This document shows, piece after piece, positions 8,458-20,450 of a stretch of 64,000 nt of DNA. Position numbers and translations under genes: made by a program. Below the pieces are notes generated by a model. It worked only from the letters and a program-made list of their open reading frames with translations. It was not told the origin of the DNA and searched no databases. Numbering within the stretch: the stretch's first letter is position 1; the number at the start of each line of letters is the position of its first letter. This stretch comes from Rhodospirillaceae bacterium (lineage in GTDB: Bacteria; Pseudomonadota; Alphaproteobacteria; MPNO01; UBA2964), in assembly GCA_002709075.1 (NCBI GenBank), contig PAPV01000012.1:43572-107571 (forward strand), in the 5' to 3' direction.

Positions 8458-9357
8458 CTAACTATTATTTGAGTTCTTAAAATCAGCTTTCTTATAACCT
8501 TGTATGTAAAGAACTGCTGTCAAGTCACCGAAACGAATACACGCGGGTGCCTTTTTTTCTAATATTGGTTTGGCGTGAAAGGCAACGCCCATCCCAGCTG
8601 ATAGAATCATTGGTAAATCATTTGCTCCATCACCTACCGCTATGGTTTCGCTTTGGTCAAGATTATATGTTTTAATTAATTGAAATAAAGCAGACCGTTT
8701 TGAGTTTTTATCTAAAATAGGTTCATTAATTGCTCCAGTTAATATGCCATTTTCCAATAAAAGAGTGTTCGCAAAATTCCTGTCAAACTTAAGTAATTCA
8801 GAGAGACGATCTGTAAAAAATTTAAAGCCTCCTGATATTAAAATACAAGTTGCTCCGTTGGCCTTCATGGTCGAGACCAACTCACGAGCACCCTGCATTA
8901 ACTCTATTTTGGCCCAAGTATCATGCAACGCCTGCTCAGGTACGCCCTGCAGCATTTTAACTCTTTCTATCAGTGCAGTTTTAAAATCAAGTTCGCCTTT
9001 CATAGCACGATCGGTGATTGCGCTGATTTGTTTTCCGAAACCCGTTAAGTTGGCAAGTTCATCTAGGGTCTCATTTTTTACAATTGTGGAATCCATGTCG
9101 GTGAGCAGCAATTTTTTTCGCCTTCCATGCATAGGTTGAACAATAATATCAAACATACTCTTAAATGAGGAGGTGGCAGCCGCCTTGCGCACTGTATTTA
9201 GTTCGTTTTCCAGTCGCAATTCGCATGCAATTTCCTTCGCGAGCCATCGGGGTGGTTCTGAGCCAAATTCTTCGCTTAGTTGCTTTGCACGCAATTTAGT
9301 TAATGGAAAAATCTTTGGATTTGCAATTATAGTTATGACTATTTTCATTCTCTGCAT
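8458..9357 (-). CDS. serB: phosphoserine phosphatase
   Basis: SerB dephosphorylates O-phosphoserine in the last step of serine synthesis. It is a HAD-superfamily enzyme, with nucleophile motif I in LLTDMDSTIVKNE (about residue 105). Motif II is ILISGGFKFFTDR, and the metal site is VGDGANDLPMI. An N-terminal ACT-like region of about 80 residues precedes the catalytic domain, as in the longer SerB form. The 299-aa length fits. An alternative start is M4. It is transcribed alone, with miaA diverging from it. Confidence 0.95.
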   Translation of the reverse strand: MQRMKIVITIIANPKIFPLTKLRAKQLSEEFGSEPPRWLAKEIACELRLENELNTVRKAAATSSFKSMFDIIVQPMHGRRKKLLLTDMDSTIVKNETLDELANLTGFGKQISAITDRAMKGELDFKTALIERVKMLQGVPEQALHDTWAKIELMQGARELVSTMKANGATCILISGGFKFFTDRLSELLKFDRNFANTLLLENGILTGAINEPILDKNSKRSALFQLIKTYNLDQSETIAVGDGANDLPMILSAGMGVAFHAKPILEKKAPACIRFGDLTAVLYIQGYKKADFKNSNNS

Positions 9358-9610
9358 AATTTGTGTAGAACTAACATCGTGAAAATTCTGAATTTATGTA
9401 TAATTCTAATCTAAAAAATTTAAATGTGGTGAATATGAAATTGTCTTATCATTAAACACAACGGATACATAATAAATTTTATACTCTAAAAAATACGTCC
9501 TGATGGAAATGGTAGAATTTTGTGAAAGTCAGAAATAGTTTAGATTTTGTTGCACAGAGGATATAAATGTGGAGTGAGTTCAAAAACTGTATAAGGAAGG
9601 CTATAATTGC

Positions 9611-10552
9611 TTGTCGAAGCCTGTAGTTGTCATCGGAGGTCCAAGCGCTAGCGGAAAGTCCAATCTGGCAGTTGCGTTGTCATGTGAGTTCAATGGCGTA
9701 GTTATTAACGCAGACTCAATGCAAGTTTATAAGGGTTTAGAAATTATATCAGGAGTTCCAACACCTGAAATTCGTTCCTCTTGTCCACATTTTCTATATG
9801 GAGTTTTGGACCCCGAAGACCCCTGTTCCGCAGGAATGTGGAAGGAATTAGCAGTAGAACAGATAAAAAAGGCGCACAGATACCACCGTGTTCCTATTGT
9901 AGTTGGAGGAACCGGACTCTATTTACGTAGCTTAATAACTGGAATTAATATAATCCCTCCGGTGCCTGAGTTTATCCGACAAAATATACGAAATCGAATA
10001 AAAAATGAGGGCGCCAAGTTTCTACATTCTGAGTTGGCGTTATATGATCCGGAAGCGGCTTCCCGCATAGAGATCAATGACCGACAGAGAATTTCTCGTG
10101 CACTAGAAATATATTTTTCGACAGGAAAAAAACTTTCTGATTGGCAGACCGGTATCCAAACATCTGAAGATGAATATAAATTTTTTAAAATAATAATTCT
10201 TCCAAGACGTAAATCACTTTATCATCATTGTGACAAGCGGTTCCTGACGATGGTGGAAAACGGAATTATAAGGGAAGTTGAGAGTTTGATTGCCCGTGGT
10301 TTGAGCCCCAGTTTACCAGCGATGAAGGCGCTTGGTGTAAAACAAATCATTTCTTATCTGCAGGGGGACATTCAACTGCATGAAGCAATATCATTGTCTC
10401 AACTTGCAACTCGACAATATGTAAAACGACAATTTACTTGGTTTAAGAATCAGATTATTACCGATATGATTATAAAAGAGCAATATTCAGAAAAGATAAG
10501 AGAAAAAATCTTTCCGGATATTAGGAAGTTTTTATTGACCAATCTTACATAA
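9611..10552 (+). CDS. miaA: tRNA dimethylallyltransferase
   Basis: MiaA transfers a dimethylallyl group to A37 of tRNAs reading UNN codons. The P-loop GGPSASGKSNLA starts at residue 9. NADSMQVYKGLEI, with the catalytic Asp, and VVGGTGLYLRSL follow, and the region ending TRQYVKRQFTWFKNQ binds tRNA. The length of 313 aa is typical. The start is TTG, selected by a strong AAGGAAGG 10 nt upstream. The preceding 253 bp are AT-rich, and I see nothing else in them. Confidence 0.95.
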   Translation: MSKPVVVIGGPSASGKSNLAVALSCEFNGVVINADSMQVYKGLEIISGVPTPEIRSSCPHFLYGVLDPEDPCSAGMWKELAVEQIKKAHRYHRVPIVVGGTGLYLRSLITGINIIPPVPEFIRQNIRNRIKNEGAKFLHSELALYDPEAASRIEINDRQRISRALEIYFSTGKKLSDWQTGIQTSEDEYKFFKIIILPRRKSLYHHCDKRFLTMVENGIIREVESLIARGLSPSLPAMKALGVKQIISYLQGDIQLHEAISLSQLATRQYVKRQFTWFKNQIITDMIIKEQYSEKIREKIFPDIRKFLLTNLT

Positions 10553-10676
10553 AACACTATTTTCTCGCGCTTTACTAGACAATGCATGAAAACTTTCTGT
10601 TCCCTGGAAAAAAGTTGGACACTTATCTTTGTTTAATATTTTTTGGGATCCCATATCTGACTCGCGGTGAAATCTA

Positions 10677-12446
10677 ATGGCTAAACGCAAATTAAATGGT
10701 TCGGAGATAATAATTCAATGTCTTATTGAAGCAGGTGTTGATACAATATTTGGTTACCCTGGTGGTGCTGTTTTACCCATATATGATGAAATTTTTAAAC
10801 AAAACAGGTTAAAGCATGTTCTTGTGCGTCAAGAGGGTGGCGCTGTTCATATGGCCGAAGGTTACGCACGTTCTACTGGTAAGCTTGGAGTTGTGTTAGT
10901 GACTTCAGGTCCGGGTGCAACTAACGCGGTAACCGGATTAGCGGATGCGTTTATGGATAGTATTCCTGTATTGTGCTTGACTGGACAGGTTCCCACACAT
11001 CTTATTGGCAATGATGCTTTTCAGGAAGCTGATACTACGGGTATTACTCGACCATGCACCAAGCATAACTATCTGATAAAGGACGTGAAAGAACTCGAAA
11101 GGTATTTGTGTGAAGCTATATTTGTTGCAACATCAGGGCGGCCAGGACCAGTTGTTATTGATTTGCCGAAAGACGTACTTATCGATGAAACTCGTTTTGA
11201 TGGTGCTAGAGAGAAGTTAAAGATTGGCCACAGAAGCTACAAACCACGCACCAAAGGAGACCCAAAGAAAATTGCTGAAGCAGTTGATCTGATTAGTAAA
11301 GCAAAACGCCCAATTTTTTATTGTGGTGGTGGGGTAATTAATTCTGGCGTGCGCGCATCAAAAAGACTTTGTGAATTAGTAGGAATTACCGGAGCCCCTA
11401 TTACCTTAACATTAATGGGTCTTGGTGCATATCCTGCTAATGATGAAAAATTTTTGGGTATGCTTGGAATGCATGGAACTTATGAAGCAAACCTTGCTAT
11501 GCACGGTTGTGACGTAATGATAAATATAGGTGCCCGTTTTGATGATAGGGTAACAGGTTTATTATCTGAGTTCGCTCCGGAATCGAAGAAAATACACGTA
11601 GATATTGATCCAAGCTCAATTAACAAAAATGTGGCAGTTGAAATTCCTATCGTTGGTGATTGTGCTAGCGTACTTGGTGATATGATTAAGTTGTGGCGAG
11701 AGAAAAAACCGAAACAAGATAAGAGAGCGTTATCCGCTTGGTGGAAACAGATTGCAAAGTGGCGCGCACGTGAATGTTTGAAATATAACCAATCAAACGA
11801 TGTTATTAAGCCACAATTAGCGCTGCAACGGCTATATGAATTAACCAAGAAACGTGACACCTACATAACAACTGAGGTGGGGCAACATCAGATGTGGGCG
11901 GCACAATTTTATAAGTTCAATAGGCCTAATCGCTGGATGACTTCGGGTGGATTAGGGACCATGGGGTATGGTTTTCCGGCAGCAATTGGTGTTCAGATCG
12001 CTCATCCTAGAGCTACAGTTATAGATATTGCAGGTGAGGCCTCTTTTCTCATGAATATGCAAGAACTATCAACAGCAATTCAATATCGACTGCCAGTAAA
12101 TATATTTATTTTAAATAATCATTACATGGGTATGGTGCGCCAGTGGCAAGAACTACTCTACAGCAGCCGATATTCGGAGAGTTATAGTGAGTCCCTGCCA
12201 GATTTTGTAAAGTTGGCAGAAAGCTATGGCGCGACTGGTCTCCGGGCACTCAAGCCAGATGATTTAGATCCAGTTATTAATGAGATGTTAGCGAGTGACA
12301 AATTGACCATAGCGGATATTGTCATTGATGAAACAGAAAATTGCTTTCCAATGATACCCTCTGGAGCTTCGCATAATCAAATGCTATTAGGCCCAGCAGA
12401 TGAGCCGGAAAAAACTGTATCCGAAGAAGGAATGGTTCTGGTATGA
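10677..12446 (+). CDS. ilvB: acetolactate synthase, large subunit
   Basis: This ThDP enzyme makes 2-acetolactate or 2-aceto-2-hydroxybutyrate, the first common step of valine, leucine and isoleucine synthesis. The 589-aa sequence shows the catalytic Glu in VLVRQEGGAVHMAEGYAR. VTSGPGATNAVTGLADA and GHFE-region equivalents follow. The ThDP/Mg site is DIAGEASFLMNMQEL...LNNHYMGMV; GDGS is represented here by GEAS. The regulatory subunit ilvH follows 26 bp downstream and ilvC comes next, forming one operon. A perfect 10-bp palindrome TGGGATCCCA lies 24 bp upstream of the start, of unknown meaning. Confidence 0.96.
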   Translation: MAKRKLNGSEIIIQCLIEAGVDTIFGYPGGAVLPIYDEIFKQNRLKHVLVRQEGGAVHMAEGYARSTGKLGVVLVTSGPGATNAVTGLADAFMDSIPVLCLTGQVPTHLIGNDAFQEADTTGITRPCTKHNYLIKDVKELERYLCEAIFVATSGRPGPVVIDLPKDVLIDETRFDGAREKLKIGHRSYKPRTKGDPKKIAEAVDLISKAKRPIFYCGGGVINSGVRASKRLCELVGITGAPITLTLMGLGAYPANDEKFLGMLGMHGTYEANLAMHGCDVMINIGARFDDRVTGLLSEFAPESKKIHVDIDPSSINKNVAVEIPIVGDCASVLGDMIKLWREKKPKQDKRALSAWWKQIAKWRARECLKYNQSNDVIKPQLALQRLYELTKKRDTYITTEVGQHQMWAAQFYKFNRPNRWMTSGGLGTMGYGFPAAIGVQIAHPRATVIDIAGEASFLMNMQELSTAIQYRLPVNIFILNNHYMGMVRQWQELLYSSRYSESYSESLPDFVKLAESYGATGLRALKPDDLDPVINEMLASDKLTIADIVIDETENCFPMIPSGASHNQMLLGPADEPEKTVSEEGMVLV

Positions 12447-12472
12447 TAGATAGAAAAATTGGAGCCTGATAA

Positions 12473-12976
12473 TTGGATAATACAGAAAAACACACTATTG
12501 CAGTTTTGGTTGATAATGAAGCTGGTGTTTTAGCTAGAGTGATTGGATTATTTTCGGGTCGAGGTTACAACATTGAGAGTCTCACGGTAGCTGAGGTTGA
12601 TGTTCAGGAGGGGTTATCTAGAATCTGTGTGGTTACTTCAGGAACCCCTATGGTTATTGAACAAATTAAGGCGCAACTCGATAGATTGGTGCCGGTCCAT
12701 AAAATCAGTGATTTAACTGCAGAGGGTGAGTCCGTAGAACGTGAACTTGCCTTGATCAAGGTAAAAGGTAAAGGAAACAAACGTGTAGAAGCACTGCGCA
12801 TTGCCGACATTTTTCGGGCCCGTGCAATAGACAGCACTAATAATTCTTTTATCTTCGAGATTTCGGGCAAGCCTGACAAAATAGACGCTTTTATAAATTT
12901 AATGCAACCGCTTGGACTGAATGAAATAACACGAACAGGTGTAGTCGCTATTGCGCGCGGGCCAAAGGGGCTTTAG
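12473..12976 (+). CDS. ilvH: acetolactate synthase, regulatory small subunit
   Basis: IlvH activates IlvB and confers feedback inhibition by valine through its ACT domain. The 167-aa protein begins with the ACT core HTIAVLVDNEAGVLARVIGLFSGRGYNIESL. The C-terminal half has the conserved RELALIKVK and FIFEISGKPDKIDAFI. The start is TTG with GGAG 9 nt upstream. It sits between ilvB and ilvC in the same operon. Confidence 0.96.
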   Translation: MDNTEKHTIAVLVDNEAGVLARVIGLFSGRGYNIESLTVAEVDVQEGLSRICVVTSGTPMVIEQIKAQLDRLVPVHKISDLTAEGESVERELALIKVKGKGNKRVEALRIADIFRARAIDSTNNSFIFEISGKPDKIDAFINLMQPLGLNEITRTGVVAIARGPKGL

Positions 12977-13016
12977 GTAGTCCTAGCAGTTTTGTGGTTA
13001 CACTGCCTTATAATAA

Positions 13017-14063
<1,047 letters not shown>

Positions 14064-14064
14064 G

Positions 14065-14088
14065 TTTTTAGCACTTTTGGGCTAAAAA
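14065..14088 (+). terminator. hairpin after ilvC
   Basis: TTTTTAGC and GCTAAAAA form a perfect 8-bp stem with an 8-nt loop directly after the ilvC stop codon. There is no clean U tract downstream, so termination strength is uncertain; the flanking A and T runs could make it work in part. Confidence 0.4.
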
Positions 14089-14303
14089 TAAGCATTTTCA
14101 CCTAAAAATGATTGGAAAATTGGTCGATAAGGGTTTAGGAGTAATGTAATTAGTATTGTGAAGAAGAGACCGTCGCAAAATATTCATCCGTTATACTATT
14201 AATTACTGAACTTGAAGCTGTTTTCAGTAAATGCAGAGCGTTTAAAATGATCAGAAATTATGCAACATTTAATATTGATTTTGGAGTGCGGAAGTTAGGT
14301 GTA

Positions 14304-14384
14304 ATGAGTCCTTGGTTTACACTTATTCTGATTGAGTTGTTTGGTTCTGTTTTTTGGGAGGATTCTCGACTTATGGGCCCCTGA
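14304..14384 (+). promoter_or_regulatory. possible leuA leader peptide ORF
   Basis: In the 398-bp ilvC-leuA gap a 26-codon ORF starts at ATG 14304 with AGG 6 nt upstream. It encodes MSPWFTLILIELFGSVFW... and stops at a TGA lying inside the 5' arm of the hairpin at 14378-14413. An ORF ending in a hairpin ahead of an amino acid operon is the layout of a translation-coupled attenuator. However, it has only four scattered Leu codons and no leucine run, so it may be chance. I see no other gene in the gap. Confidence 0.3.
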
Positions 14385-14413
14385 GGGGGGCTTTAAGGTC
14401 GTCCCTTCAGGGG
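14378..14413 (+). promoter_or_regulatory. GC-rich hairpin in leuA leader
   Basis: CCCCTGAGGG pairs with CCCTTCAGGGG (10 bp, one bulged T) about 50 bp before leuA. The 5' arm also contains CCCCTGAGGGG, which can fold on itself, so two alternative structures are possible. That is the expected property of an attenuator. It is followed only by GCATTTT, a weak U tract. Confidence 0.4.
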
Positions 14414-14461
14414 TAGTTGCATTTTAAGTTGTAACCACCAACTGATCAGCGGAGTTATATC

Positions 14462-16018
14462 ATGAATACAATAAATAATGTCCCCAACCAAATTTTCATT
14501 TTCGATACCACATTGCGTGATGGTGAACAATCTCCGGGCGCGTCCATGAACCTCGAGGAAAAACTTGGTATTGCTGAGTTGCTTGAAGAAATGGGAGTGG
14601 ATGTAATTGAAGCAGGCTTTCCGATTGCCTCGAATGGTGATTTTGAAGCTGTAAATGAGGTTGCAAGAATAGTTAAGGAGTCCGTGATTTGCGGTCTCGC
14701 AAGATCTGCTCGTGGTGATATAGAGCGTGCCGCTGATGCTCTAAAGCCTGCTCGACGGTCCCGTATTCACACATTTATATCAACCAGTCCACTGCATATG
14801 AAATACAAGCTTCGTATGGAACCCGAGGAAGTTTTTCAAGCTGTAATTGATAGTGTATCTTACGCAAGAAATTTCACTGATGATGTAGAATGGTCTCCCG
14901 AGGATGGTTCACGAACTGACTTCGATTTCTTGTGTCGCACAGTGGAGGCGGCAATTAAAGCTGGGGCTACTACTATTAATATTCCTGATACAGTTGGGTA
15001 TTCGGTACCGAAAGAATTTGGCGCGCTGATTTCAGGTTTAATTGACCGGGTTCCGAATATTGATAAAGCAATTGTTTCTACCCATTGTCATAACGATTTA
15101 GGGCTCGCCGTCGCTAATTCGCTAGCTGGTATAGTGAGCGGTGCACGTCAAGTAGAGTGTACAATAAATGGATTAGGGGAAAGAGCTGGTAATGCTGCGT
15201 TGGAAGAAATTGTTATGGCTTTACGCACACGACAGGATAAAATCCCATACATCACTAATATCGATACTACCTGTATCACGCGTGCTTCGCGAATGGTATC
15301 TTCTGTTACAGGTTTTGCCGTTCAACCCAATAAGGCTATAGTTGGGGCAAATGCGTTTGCTCATGAATCTGGCATTCATCAAGATGGTATGCTGAAGCAT
15401 GCGGAAACATATGAAATAATGACGCCGGAGTCAGTTGGATTATCACAGTCGAAACTGATAATGGGTAAGCATTCTGGCAGGCATGCCTTCCGTGTGAAGT
15501 TAGAAGAGCTTGGATATAATTTAGGTGACAATGCGGTTCAGGAGGCTTTTCGTCGCTTTAAGGAATTGGCCGATAAAAAGAAAGATGTATATGACGAGGA
15601 TATTGTCGCACTCGTTGATGATGAAGTTCAACGAAACAATGATGCAATTCAGTTTGGGTCTCTGAGGGTGGTCTGCGGATCTGAGGGGCCTCAGACTGCT
15701 ACTTTGTCTTTACTAGTTGATGGCCTCTCATACGAGGTTACTTCTGATGGAGACGGTCCTGTTGATGCCACCTTTAATGCTATTAAAGAAATAGTGCCGC
15801 ATTTTGCTAATTTGCAGTTGTATCAGGTTCATGCCGTAACGGAGGGCACCGATGCCCAGGCTGAAGTTTCTGTGCGATTGGAAGAAAAAGGGAAAACTGT
15901 AACAGGTCGTGGTACTGACACCGATACGCTTGTAGCCAGTGCACGGGCTTACGTTAATGCATTAAACAAGTTAGTTGAGAAGCGAAATAAAACAGCTCCC
16001 GGGGCAATATCCGCGTAG
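14462..16018 (+). CDS. leuA: 2-isopropylmalate synthase
   Basis: LeuA condenses 2-oxoisovalerate with acetyl-CoA, committing carbon to leucine. The catalytic TIM barrel starts with IFDTTLRDGEQSPGASMN, which carries the metal Asp. STHCHNDLGLAVANSLAG supplies the His ligands, and NGLGERAGNAALEE follows. GANAFAHESGIHQDGMLK lies in the linker. The C-terminal LeuA dimerisation/allosteric domain (from about residue 400) provides leucine feedback. The 518-aa length is standard for the long bacterial form. A structured leader precedes it, and mreB follows 39 bp downstream. Confidence 0.96.
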   Translation: MNTINNVPNQIFIFDTTLRDGEQSPGASMNLEEKLGIAELLEEMGVDVIEAGFPIASNGDFEAVNEVARIVKESVICGLARSARGDIERAADALKPARRSRIHTFISTSPLHMKYKLRMEPEEVFQAVIDSVSYARNFTDDVEWSPEDGSRTDFDFLCRTVEAAIKAGATTINIPDTVGYSVPKEFGALISGLIDRVPNIDKAIVSTHCHNDLGLAVANSLAGIVSGARQVECTINGLGERAGNAALEEIVMALRTRQDKIPYITNIDTTCITRASRMVSSVTGFAVQPNKAIVGANAFAHESGIHQDGMLKHAETYEIMTPESVGLSQSKLIMGKHSGRHAFRVKLEELGYNLGDNAVQEAFRRFKELADKKKDVYDEDIVALVDDEVQRNNDAIQFGSLRVVCGSEGPQTATLSLLVDGLSYEVTSDGDGPVDATFNAIKEIVPHFANLQLYQVHAVTEGTDAQAEVSVRLEEKGKTVTGRGTDTDTLVASARAYVNALNKLVEKRNKTAPGAISA

Positions 16019-16057
16019 AATTTAGATATTGGCTTCGGTGATGAAGGGGAAATATGA

Positions 16058-17098
<1,041 letters not shown>

Positions 17099-17147
17099 AT
17101 GTAGCTATGTCTGTAGGTGAATAAATTTGGTTTGAGAGATTTGGACT

Positions 17148-18053
17148 ATGGCTAGGAAATTAAACTTTAGGACTGGATCCTCTATCTCAAGATTTGCCGC
17201 ACCCATCAAGCTGCTTGCTCACCGTTTTATTTTCCTTTTTCTTATACTAACAGCAATTGGGACAATGCTGTTGGCTCGTGCGGATAGCATAGCGGTAGAA
17301 AAAGCATCAGTTATAGTAACCGATCTTTTTTCCCCACTGTTAGGTTTCTTTTCCAGACCTGCCGCAACGATCAATGGTGCCGTTCAAAAATTTGAAGACC
17401 TTGTTCGTCTTCACAGTGAAAATGAGCGGCTTAAGGCTGAGAACAGACGGCTAAAAGACTGGCAGATGGTTGCCCGTGATTTAGCCTCGCAAAACAGGTC
17501 ATTGAGATCTCTTATGGCATTTACTGCGGACCCAAAGTCGCGACAGATATCTGCAAGGGTTGTTGGTGACTCTGGAGGTGCTTTTGTTCGTTCGGCGATA
17601 ATTAATGCTGGCACACGCGATGGAATAGAAAAGGGGCAAGCTGTTATAACCGGTGATGGTCTTGCGGGCCGAATTATTGCAGTTGGACTTCAGTCCGCTC
17701 GAATATTGCTTGTTACCGATATAAACTCCCGTGTACCAGTACTGGTAGAAACGTCACGTGATCGGGCAATTCTCGCGGGCAATAATAGTGGACAGCCAAA
17801 GCTCGCTTTCCTTCCCGTGATTGCTGCAGTGAAAGAAGGAGATCGTGTGGTAACGTCTGGACATGGTGGTGTTTTCCCCCCCGGCCTGCCGGTAGGGACT
17901 ATTTTAAATGCAGGCGATGGCACAGTGCGAATTGCACCGTTTGCACAGCTAGACCGGTTGGAATTCGTTAGGGTATTGAGTTATGAAAAAATTGTGCCGC
18001 CGCCTACGACAGGGTCAAGGATATTGTCTAAAAGAAATGTTAGCCCACCTTGA
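17148..18053 (+). CDS. mreC: rod-shape protein MreC
   Basis: MreC is a bitopic elongasome scaffold that activates PBP2. It has one membrane helix (FIFLFLILTAIGTMLLARA) and a periplasmic coiled coil (VRLHSENERLKAENRRLKDW). Two beta domains follow, with the conserved ITGDGLAGRIIAVG, RVPVLVETSRDRAILAGN and VVTSGHGGVFPPGLPVG. The stop codon overlaps the TTG start of mreD by 4 bp (TTGA), indicating translational coupling. Confidence 0.95.
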   Translation: MARKLNFRTGSSISRFAAPIKLLAHRFIFLFLILTAIGTMLLARADSIAVEKASVIVTDLFSPLLGFFSRPAATINGAVQKFEDLVRLHSENERLKAENRRLKDWQMVARDLASQNRSLRSLMAFTADPKSRQISARVVGDSGGAFVRSAIINAGTRDGIEKGQAVITGDGLAGRIIAVGLQSARILLVTDINSRVPVLVETSRDRAILAGNNSGQPKLAFLPVIAAVKEGDRVVTSGHGGVFPPGLPVGTILNAGDGTVRIAPFAQLDRLEFVRVLSYEKIVPPPTTGSRILSKRNVSPP

Positions 18054-18562
18054 CTACTAGTCTTTCACAAAGACTCGAGAAGATTGCACGCGATTATGTT
18101 CCTATCGCTATAACAGTCTTTTTTACAATTCTTTCAGCTACACCCCTATATCTTCCAGGCTATGGTATGATTGCCGCTAATCTTGCATTGATGGCAATTT
18201 ATTATTGGGCTGTTTATCGCCCAGATCTTTTATCACCTTTGGCAGCATTTTGTATTGGGATGATTTATGATTTTCTTGTTGGAACCCCACCTGGTATAAA
18301 CGCATTAGTTTTTCTTTTAGTGCGTGCATTAGTTAGCAGGCGAGGAGGGGCACTTCAGGGTAAACCTTTTATTACCCTTTGGTTAGGGTTTGTTGGTGTT
18401 TCACTGAGCGCGAGCTTGGCTACGTGGGTGATAAGTGTTATTTGGCATCTGACGTTTCTAAATCCACTGCCCATAGTATTCCAAGCTGGACTAACCATTG
18501 GTGTTTTTCCATTTGTGTGTTGGCTCCTCGTTTGGACTCAACATAAGACGTTATCTGTTTAA
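18050..18562 (+). CDS. mreD: rod-shape protein MreD
   Basis: MreD is a small integral membrane component of the elongasome. The 170-aa protein is strongly hydrophobic with about five helices. It carries the family-typical SPLAAFCIGMIYDFLVGTPPGINALVFLLV stretch, including the 'G...D.L.G.P.G..A' pattern. The start is TTG, coupled to the mreC stop. mrdA begins 5 bp after its stop. Identification rests on that motif and on the operon position. Confidence 0.92.
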   Translation: MTTSLSQRLEKIARDYVPIAITVFFTILSATPLYLPGYGMIAANLALMAIYYWAVYRPDLLSPLAAFCIGMIYDFLVGTPPGINALVFLLVRALVSRRGGALQGKPFITLWLGFVGVSLSASLATWVISVIWHLTFLNPLPIVFQAGLTIGVFPFVCWLLVWTQHKTLSV

Positions 18563-18566
18563 CATC

Positions 18567-20450
18567 ATGTATCGTGAAGCAGCAGAACGCCAAAAGCTTT
18601 TTTCGCGTCGCGCCGCGATACTCGGTGGGTTGCAGTTTGCAATGGCAGGAGTATTAGCAGGAAGAATGTATCAACTGCAGGTTCTAGAGTCTGATCGATA
18701 TAGAACCTTAGCAGATGAAAATCGAATTAACATGCGTTTATTGGTTCCGCCTCGTGGTCGCATTCTAGATCGCAATGGACAGCCGCTTGCGGTCAACCGC
18801 AAAAACTATCGCGTTTTACTTACTGCTGAGCAATCACCAAATATACTCCTAACGTTAGAAACTCTTAGTCGTCTTATTGATATAAGTGATTTTGAAAGAG
18901 AAAATATTCTCCGAGAAATACGGCGGCGCAAAGGGTTCGTTCCGGTTACAATAAAGGAAAATCTAGATTGGAATACTGTTTCTAGAATTGAAGTTAATGC
19001 TCCTGACCTACCTGGCGTTTCAATAGATTTGGAGCAAAGCCGAGAATACCTGCATGGATATGAAATTTCTCACGTACTTGGTTATGTTTCACCTCCATCT
19101 ACCAAGGAAACTGGAGACGAACCATTGTTACAATTGCCAGGTTTTCGTGTAGGAAAATCCGGAATAGAACGAATGCATGAAATGCGTTTACGGGGCAAAG
19201 CTGGTAACAGTCAATTTGAGGTTAACGCATTAGGCAGAGTAATTCGAGAATTGGAGAGGAAAGAAGGTGTTCCTGGTAATGACGTAATTTTAACAATCGA
19301 TCTTGATTTGCAGAAGTTCGCAATTAAAAAATTGATAAGTCAAAAAAGTGCTGCCGCCGTAGTTGTTGATGTAAAAGATGGGGCAATTTTATGTCTTGTG
19401 TCAGTACCTGGTTATGACCCCAACGCCTTTAATATTGGATTTTCGCAAAAAAACTGGCGAATGATTCGTCAAGATCCATACTCGCCTTTGATAAACAAAG
19501 CAATCTCTGGACATTATTCTCCAGGCTCTACTTTTAAAATGTCGGTAGCGCTCGCAGCTTTGAAGTATAATGTAATATCCCCGAAGGATACTATTTTTTG
19601 TCCGGGTCACTACAATTTAGGGCAAGGCAAGTTTCATTGTTGGAGTGAAAAAGGTCATGGCGCTTTAAATATGCGGGGCGCAATACAACAAAGTTGTGAT
19701 GTATATTTTTACGAAATTGCAAAACGACTAGGGGTAGACCGAATTGCTGAGATGGCATCAATCCTTGGACTTGGTGATTTGACAGGTATTGATTTGCCCG
19801 GTGAGCGGCGTGGCTTGGTTCCTACGGCGGCTTGGAAAAAAGAAGCACTTGGCGAAACTTGGCAGGGTGGAGAAACTCTTGTTACTGGAATTGGTCAGGG
19901 GTTTGTGTTGTCAACTCCACTGCAACTTGCGGTTATGACGGCACGTCTTGCAACAGGTCGGGCAATTAAACCCTACTTGTTACGTGCCGTTGTGTCAGAG
20001 GGACTTACAGAAATGACAAAACCTCGGTCTGCACTAGCTCTCAAAGTAAACCAAGACCATCTTGAAATAGTTTTAGGTGGAATGGACGCAGTTGTTAATT
20101 CACCTCTCGGTACTGCCCGTGAGTCCCGTATCTTTGGGAAGAATACACGAATGGCAGGAAAGACGGGAACCTCCCAAGTACGGCGAATTAGTCGGAGAGA
20201 ACGGGAAACAAGAGTTTTAAAAAATGAGGAAAAGCCGTGGAAAGACCGTGATCATTCATTGTTTGTTGCGTACGCACCTTTTGAAAACCCCCGTTATGCA
20301 ATATCAGTGGTTGTTGAGCATGGCGGGAGCGGGTCTAAAGTGGCAGCACCGATTGCACGCGACATTTTGCAAGAGACTCTTCGGCGGAAGATTGGTTTAT
20401 TTAATAAGTTCAAAACCTCTCTACCTGCAGAACAAAGAATAAGTCGATGA
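18567..20450 (+). CDS. mrdA: penicillin-binding protein 2
   Basis: PBP2 is the transpeptidase of the elongasome and works with the RodA glycosyltransferase. The ORF track starts within mreD at 18498. ATG 18567, giving MYREAAERQKLFSRRA, is the family-typical start and yields 627 aa. An N-terminal anchor (AILGGLQFAMAGVLAG) precedes the pedestal domain, which includes RILDRNGQPLAVNRKNYRV. The transpeptidase active site is SPGSTFKM (SxxK), QQSCDVYF (SxD) and KTGTSQVRR (KTG). Its last bases overlap the rodA start (ATGA). Confidence 0.96.
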   Translation: MYREAAERQKLFSRRAAILGGLQFAMAGVLAGRMYQLQVLESDRYRTLADENRINMRLLVPPRGRILDRNGQPLAVNRKNYRVLLTAEQSPNILLTLETLSRLIDISDFERENILREIRRRKGFVPVTIKENLDWNTVSRIEVNAPDLPGVSIDLEQSREYLHGYEISHVLGYVSPPSTKETGDEPLLQLPGFRVGKSGIERMHEMRLRGKAGNSQFEVNALGRVIRELERKEGVPGNDVILTIDLDLQKFAIKKLISQKSAAAVVVDVKDGAILCLVSVPGYDPNAFNIGFSQKNWRMIRQDPYSPLINKAISGHYSPGSTFKMSVALAALKYNVISPKDTIFCPGHYNLGQGKFHCWSEKGHGALNMRGAIQQSCDVYFYEIAKRLGVDRIAEMASILGLGDLTGIDLPGERRGLVPTAAWKKEALGETWQGGETLVTGIGQGFVLSTPLQLAVMTARLATGRAIKPYLLRAVVSEGLTEMTKPRSALALKVNQDHLEIVLGGMDAVVNSPLGTARESRIFGKNTRMAGKTGTSQVRRISRRERETRVLKNEEKPWKDRDHSLFVAYAPFENPRYAISVVVEHGGSGSKVAAPIARDILQETLRRKIGLFNKFKTSLPAEQRISR

